From the NCBI GenBank assembly GCA_039654915.1, contig CM077596.1, positions 47,552,501 to 47,616,500 of the forward strand: a DNA stretch of 64,000 nucleotides. The letters run 5' to 3'. The notes beneath the pieces are model-generated. The model was not told where the DNA came from, did not search any database, and saw only the letters and a program-made list of their open reading frames with translations. The DNA comes from Aquilaria yunnanensis. Its lineage: Eukaryota; Streptophyta; Magnoliopsida; Malvales; Thymelaeaceae. Of this stretch, positions 59,566 through 64,000 are shown in pieces (the first letter of the stretch is position 1; each line of letters starts with the position of its first letter). Made by a program: the position numbers and the translations under genes.

Positions 59566-59973
59566 GGTTTTAAATTTCATACCATACCGGCCGGTATGGC
59601 GAGTATGCACTAGTACCAGTTTGGGAACAATACGAGATAACCAAGATAAAAGTTGTCTTATGTACCAAGGTGTATGGGCTATCTTGCATTGTACCGGCCA
59701 TACTGTCTTGGTATCAATCAATTTTTTTTTTATTTCAGGTTTTGGTATTTTTAATTGAAATATATTATAAGTTTGTATAATTATTAATTTTATAACAAAT
59801 ATTTATCAACATTTGAAAGAAAACTTGTACTTTCATTTTTTTATGCATTAAAAATTATGATTTTATTGAATATATGGATTGTTTATATTAGAAAAACTCT
59901 TAATAATCTATAAACGTATAACGTACACTTTACACTCTTAGAATCTCAAATTTGGGTATGTTCTGTGTGTTGC

Positions 59974-60011
<38 letters not shown>

Positions 60012-60153
60012 ATATATATATATTGATTTTCACATATGCATATATGTTTAAACTATTTAAATTTGGTACATCTGAGATGGCATGATACCAATATCAATAT
60101 TGTGCCATACCATTAAAAAAAATGGCATACCATCTGGTATGAAACTTAAAACC
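59566..60153. mobile_element. Candidate TIR element (588 bp), non-coding
   Basis: GGTTTTAAATTTCATACC at the left is matched by GGTATGAAACTTAAAACC at the right, 16 of 18 positions complementary by eye. Next to each end are GGTATGGC / GGCATACC phrases. The interior has a TA microsatellite (59980-60015). No clear target duplication. It interrupts the degenerate ACTTTTACAT repeats on both sides, which supports an insertion. Confidence 0.55.
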
Positions 60154-61222
60154 TTCCTGAAAAGAACAAATTGTCGGCATGTTGTTACATACACTTTTAC
60201 ATACTTCTTTAAATATTTTTACCTATTATTTTAGATATTTATGCATCTTCACCTAGACACTTTCATGGACTATTTTAGCAAATAGTCTGTTGGCATAGAT
60301 AAGGGAGAATGGCCTAACGACAACCTAGAGTAACAGTCACCAAGTGGAATGGGAGTTAGAAACGGCACAAACTTGAGGTGATAACCAACATGACCTAAGG
60401 GCAATGACCAGCGGATCTAGAGGCAAGTGATAATGGCACACTTGGTGGGCAAGGCAATGATCGGACATGATCCAAGAAACAAGTGGCTATAGTAAGATCC
60501 CAAAGGCAAGCAACGATCGATGCGATTTGAGGGTGGGCGGTATGATTCGAAGGCAAGTAGGGGTGGCAAGATCTAGAGGTGAGGGGTGACGGTACTATCC
60601 AAAGGCGAGCAACAATGGTGAGATTTGGGGATGATGATCTATCAGAGAAGGCATAATCTGGAGCTGGCGATTGGATTGAAAGGCTTCAATTTAGAGGCAA
60701 TGACAATCCAACAATGGTGGTAATGGTGGTGAAAATAACTACTGAGGTAGAATTTCTAGTGGTGAAGGGAGAGTTTTTGTTTAGAGGTAATTTGGTCAAA
60801 TTTTGAGCTGGATTGTGGGTTATATATAGAAAATTAGAAGTGGATTAATATGTCTAATTAGACATATTACTACTATATATTAAAGTGAATGGCCCGATTT
60901 ACTGTTTATGAACAGTAAATGACACAATGTCATTTTGTTCACTTTTTCTTTTTTTCTTTTTTCATGGTTCAAGGTCAAACTCCTTGTTCATTGCTATGAA
61001 TGCATCCATGTGCATGAATCACAAACCTAGTTTTTATAATATAATAAGTATTCCTAGTACATGTACCCATGTACATGCTTCTCTTCCACCAATAAAATAA
61101 AGCCCAAAGCTCAAATTTTACATGGGGCTAGTTCCAATAAGCCTAAAATGTCGAAGACCAATAAGCGGCCTCCGAATCCAAAGTTCAGAATTTTTCTTAT
61201 AATTTTGTTTTTACATAAAGAA
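60154..61222. other. Intergenic DNA with G-rich degenerate repeats and two palindromes
   Basis: Positions 60350-60700 carry loosely repeated phrases of the type GGCAAG-CAATGATCG without an open frame. A perfect 24-bp palindrome lies at 60846-60869 and a 10-bp stem with TATG loop at 60897-60920. CTACTATATATTAAAG between them recalls Helitron ends, but no complete Helitron could be delimited. Confidence 0.4.
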
Positions 61223-63310
61223 GGGGTAATTTACTATGGAATAGACTTGCGTTCACCAGGCTTATGTGTGAGCCCGGACATGAAAATCACTACTTATATA
61301 TTTTTGGCAAAGTTTTGTAAGATATAGAGCTTTGATGGGAGTGACAATGTGTTGCTTGTAATAGCAACACGCATGTGTTTGAATCTCGCTCATTGCTTTT
61401 CTTTTCTTTCCTTTTCCTTTTCTAGTTTGTTTCTTTCCCGGCTAAAGCTCTGTGTTTTTTTTTTTTTTTGCCAGATATGCTTCTTTGTTTTGTCTTTTGT
61501 TTGGTGTCGTTCCAATTCTCTTTTGCTTTTCTTTTTCCGGTTTGTTTCTCTCTTTCATCTTAGCTCCACCACCCCCCCCCCCCCCCCCCCCTTTTTCTTT
61601 TGCGGATTTTGTTTTTATTTTATTTTATTTTTTCGTTTTTATTTTTTTATTATTCCAGTTTTTAAAAAAATTTCCTTTTTCTGTTTTTTACTTTTCCTTT
61701 TTTAAACTGATAAAAAATTTAATTTTTTTTTCACCCAGCTATTTTATTTTATGGGCATGTATTCGTTCTTTTATTTGTTCATATTTTTTTCTTTAAATAA
61801 ATTTATTGTTTGTTCATTTACTAGTAGCTATTTGTATTTTTTAGTAACAATTAATTCTTCTATCAGTTCCTTCTTATTTTTTTAGAGACACTAAATTTTT
61901 TAATCCCTTGGTACTAGTTGTTTGTATTTTTTATTAGTAACTCTTTATTTTTTTATTATTAGGTGTTTTTTTTTGTTCGTGTTTGTTCTTTTATTAGTAG
62001 TTATTTATTCTTTTATTAGTATACGTTTGTTCTTTTATTAGTATGTGTTTGTTCTTTTATCAGTTCATCATCGTTCCTTTAGATGAATTTGATATTTGTT
62101 AATTTATTAGTAGCTCTTTATTCTTTTATTAGCAAGCCTTTGTTCTTTTATTAGCATTTGGTTTTTCTTTTGTTGGTTCATATTTGTTCCTATAGGTTAA
62201 CTTGATGAGCAAATAACTACTGATAAAAAAAATAATTATTAATAAAAGAATAAATAGCTAATTTTTCTAAAGAATAAATATGAATTGATAAAAGAACAAA
62301 TACTTACTGATAAAAAAACAAACAGCTACTAATAAAAGAACAAAACTAATTTATCCAAAAGAACAAGCAAAAATTGATAAAAAAAAAGCTGCCAGTAAAA
62401 TAAAAACAATATAACAAAAAATAAGAGATAGATAATTAAGAAAAAAAGAACAAACAACTGCTAGTAAAAAACTAAATAATTACTGATTAATAAACAATTA
62501 ACTAATGATAAAAGAACAAATAACTAATTTATCTTAAGAACAAACAAGAATTGATAAAAGAACAAACAAGTACTGATAAAAGAATAACTAATTACTAATA
62601 AAAAAAGCAAACAATTAATTATTTAAAGAACAAGTAGAAACTGATAAAAGAACGAATAATTGTGAGTAAAATAAAAAATAATTACTGATAAAAAAACAAA
62701 CAATTACTAATAAAAGAATAAAAACTAATTTATCTAAAAGAACAAGGAAAAATTTATAAAAAAATAAAAGCTACCATTAAAAAAATAAAAATAGAACTAA
62801 AAATAAAATATAGAACATTGTAAAACAAAAAAAAAGATTAAAATTGGAAACAAAACATCAGACAAAACTGGAAATAATGCAGAAAATGAAAAAGAAAACA
62901 GAAAACTGGAAAAAGATGAGAAAATGAAAAAAAAAATAAAAGTGAAAAAATTAAATATAAAAAAATGATATAAGAAAATAAAAATGAAGAGGTGCAAGAT
63001 AAATAGAAAGAAAAACTGGGGAAAAATAGAAAAAAAAAAGTGAAATGGACCTAAAAATAAAAATAGAAAATGTAGGAGAGGAAGTGAGGCCTTTCAAGAC
63101 TCGGACCCAGGCGCCTGCCCCTCTCCCACCCCCTCAAAATCGCTCGCTAATCGAGTAGCCACTCCGCCTAATCCGAGAGTTTTTCTGTAGCACGTAAAAA
63201 TGATAAATTGTTTATACTCGTGGGTTCAAAATGAGAACTTTTGAATTTTTCAGGGACGGTGCATGTCATTAGCCGGGCTCACGGAAGACGAACTCATTTA
63301 CTGCTACCCC
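61223..63310. mobile_element. Long inverted-repeat element with mirrored minisatellite
   Basis: The ends are GGGGTAATTTACT and, in reverse complement, GGGGTAGCAGTAAATG; both carry TGAGCCCGG about 40-50 bp further in. Each arm then has a GGAGTG... start with a box resembling the tRNA B box (GTTTGAATCTC near 61377; GGTCCGAGTCT on the minus strand near 63100), then long T-rich (left) or A-rich (right) stretches, then a minisatellite: GTTCTTTTATTAGTAG types at 61780-62180 and the complement CTACTAATAAAAGAAC types at 62220-62790. The centre is near 62210. No ORF is credible. No target duplication was found. Confidence 0.55.
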
Positions 63311-64000
63311 ATAACTATATATTTATATAATAGTATTATTTGGAGATATAGACTTCCTCTTCTTTTCAACAGCAATTTTTACTTTTGAACTAGTGGCCTT
63401 CTTCGCCCTAGACGATGCGAAGCACATCCTCTCTAATAGGGAGGGCTCAAATCTTGTGTACCAATCCCTCAGAATCCATCACCTCCTTCTAATTTATGCT
63501 TTATACCCTGTTTCGATCCTGCTCTGCTTTGCCGTTGGACTCTAAGCTGGGAATTACGTTTGTCCAATCCAACAGAGATGGATGGTTCTTCCAGGATTTG
63601 TACCGGTTTCTAGTTGGCCGATCACATAATCCCAATCTCTTCGGGCCCCTTTTTTTTTAAGGAAACGGTTCGCCTTGTCTTCTACTATTGATGCTTAAGT
63701 ACTTGTTTATTCTCTGCTTTTTGTCTCATTGGAGTTCCCATTGCAGTCTCATAACTTGTCTGTATATTTGTATGTGTTATCTTTTCTTGCTCTCGTATGC
63801 TTTGGTGAGTTACCTGGGTGATTAAAGTACCACTAGAGTTTGTATTGCTGAAGTGGCTAGCTGGGTAGTGGTGTTCTTCAGTCGGTTTCAATCCTGCTGT
63901 TGGTTTTACTGTTTTAATCATGAAGGTGATCCTGGGTTTCTCTGTTCTGTTGGTTCTGGCTCCTTCTTGGAGAAGCTTAGGACGTGGTCGTTGTTTTTTA
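63311..64000. other. Right edge of the window, no gene assigned
   Basis: Composition is more balanced than to the left (GCGAAGCACATCC, GGAATTACGTTTG), so a gene or another repeat may begin here, but no long ORF, splice pattern or known domain is visible before the window ends. Confidence 0.4.

Noticed and set aside
61572..61591. Run of about 20 C as a functional element
   Set aside because: A homopolymer inside a pyrimidine-rich stretch; more likely slippage or an assembly-sensitive tract than a regulatory site.

Overview
The window is nuclear DNA of a flowering plant, probably a eudicot, although nothing seen fixes the species. The evidence is spliced genes with GT-AG introns, plant-type transposons of almost every class, an AT-rich background, a MATE transporter, a LOG-type cytokinin enzyme and a decayed plant pararetrovirus. 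It is a transposon-dense region. I see one apparently intact host gene, the MATE transporter at 43937-46242 on the minus strand. Almost everything else is mobile, captured or decayed sequence.

Layout. (1) Positions 1-24715: an old CACTA (En/Spm) element on the minus strand. Its left end lies outside the window and its right end is near 24715. It has a transposase gene with three premature stops and an array of subterminal palindromes. (2) Positions 1535-19400: a very young LTR retrotransposon, about 17.9 kb, nested in the CACTA transposase. It has 3.35-kb LTRs that differ at three places by eye and a perfect 5-bp target duplication (GCCGT). It carries a tRNA-Arg-type primer site, a gag remnant and no recognisable pol. 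Its cargo is three intact sense ORFs: two tandem 182-codon proteins of the virus cysteine-rich (nucleic-acid-binding) type, and a LOG-like cytokinin-activating enzyme. A 3.5-kb array of hairpin-forming tandem repeats follows. This element is the most unusual object in the window.

(3) Positions 25690-41752: a large imperfect inverted repeat with arms of about 2.6 kb. It holds three later insertions, each with its own target duplication: a 272-bp hAT MITE (27556-27827), an L1-type LINE (28770-34611, minus strand, both ORFs broken) and a 4.2-kb hAT-like element (35439-39668) that has picked up exons of VPS35 and of at least one other host gene. (4) Positions 41753-46850: the MATE gene and its flanks. 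(5) Positions 46850-48278: a small MULE-like element with long terminal inverted repeats. (6) Positions 51060-57930: a decayed endogenous caulimovirid on the minus strand, slightly more than one genome unit long. (7) Positions 57931-64000: AT-rich and low-complexity DNA with two inverted-repeat elements (59566-60153 and 61223-63310) and no convincing gene.

How the parts relate. The nesting gives a clear order of events. The CACTA element decayed by changes that all look like C-to-T, and then received the young retrotransposon. The two arms of the big inverted repeat serve as empty-site controls for each other's hAT insertions. The retrotransposon looks non-autonomous for replication, so it would depend on Tat/Ogre-like relatives for pol, while carrying accessory genes of a kind otherwise associated with plant RNA viruses (silencing suppression and nucleic-acid binding) and with hormone activation.
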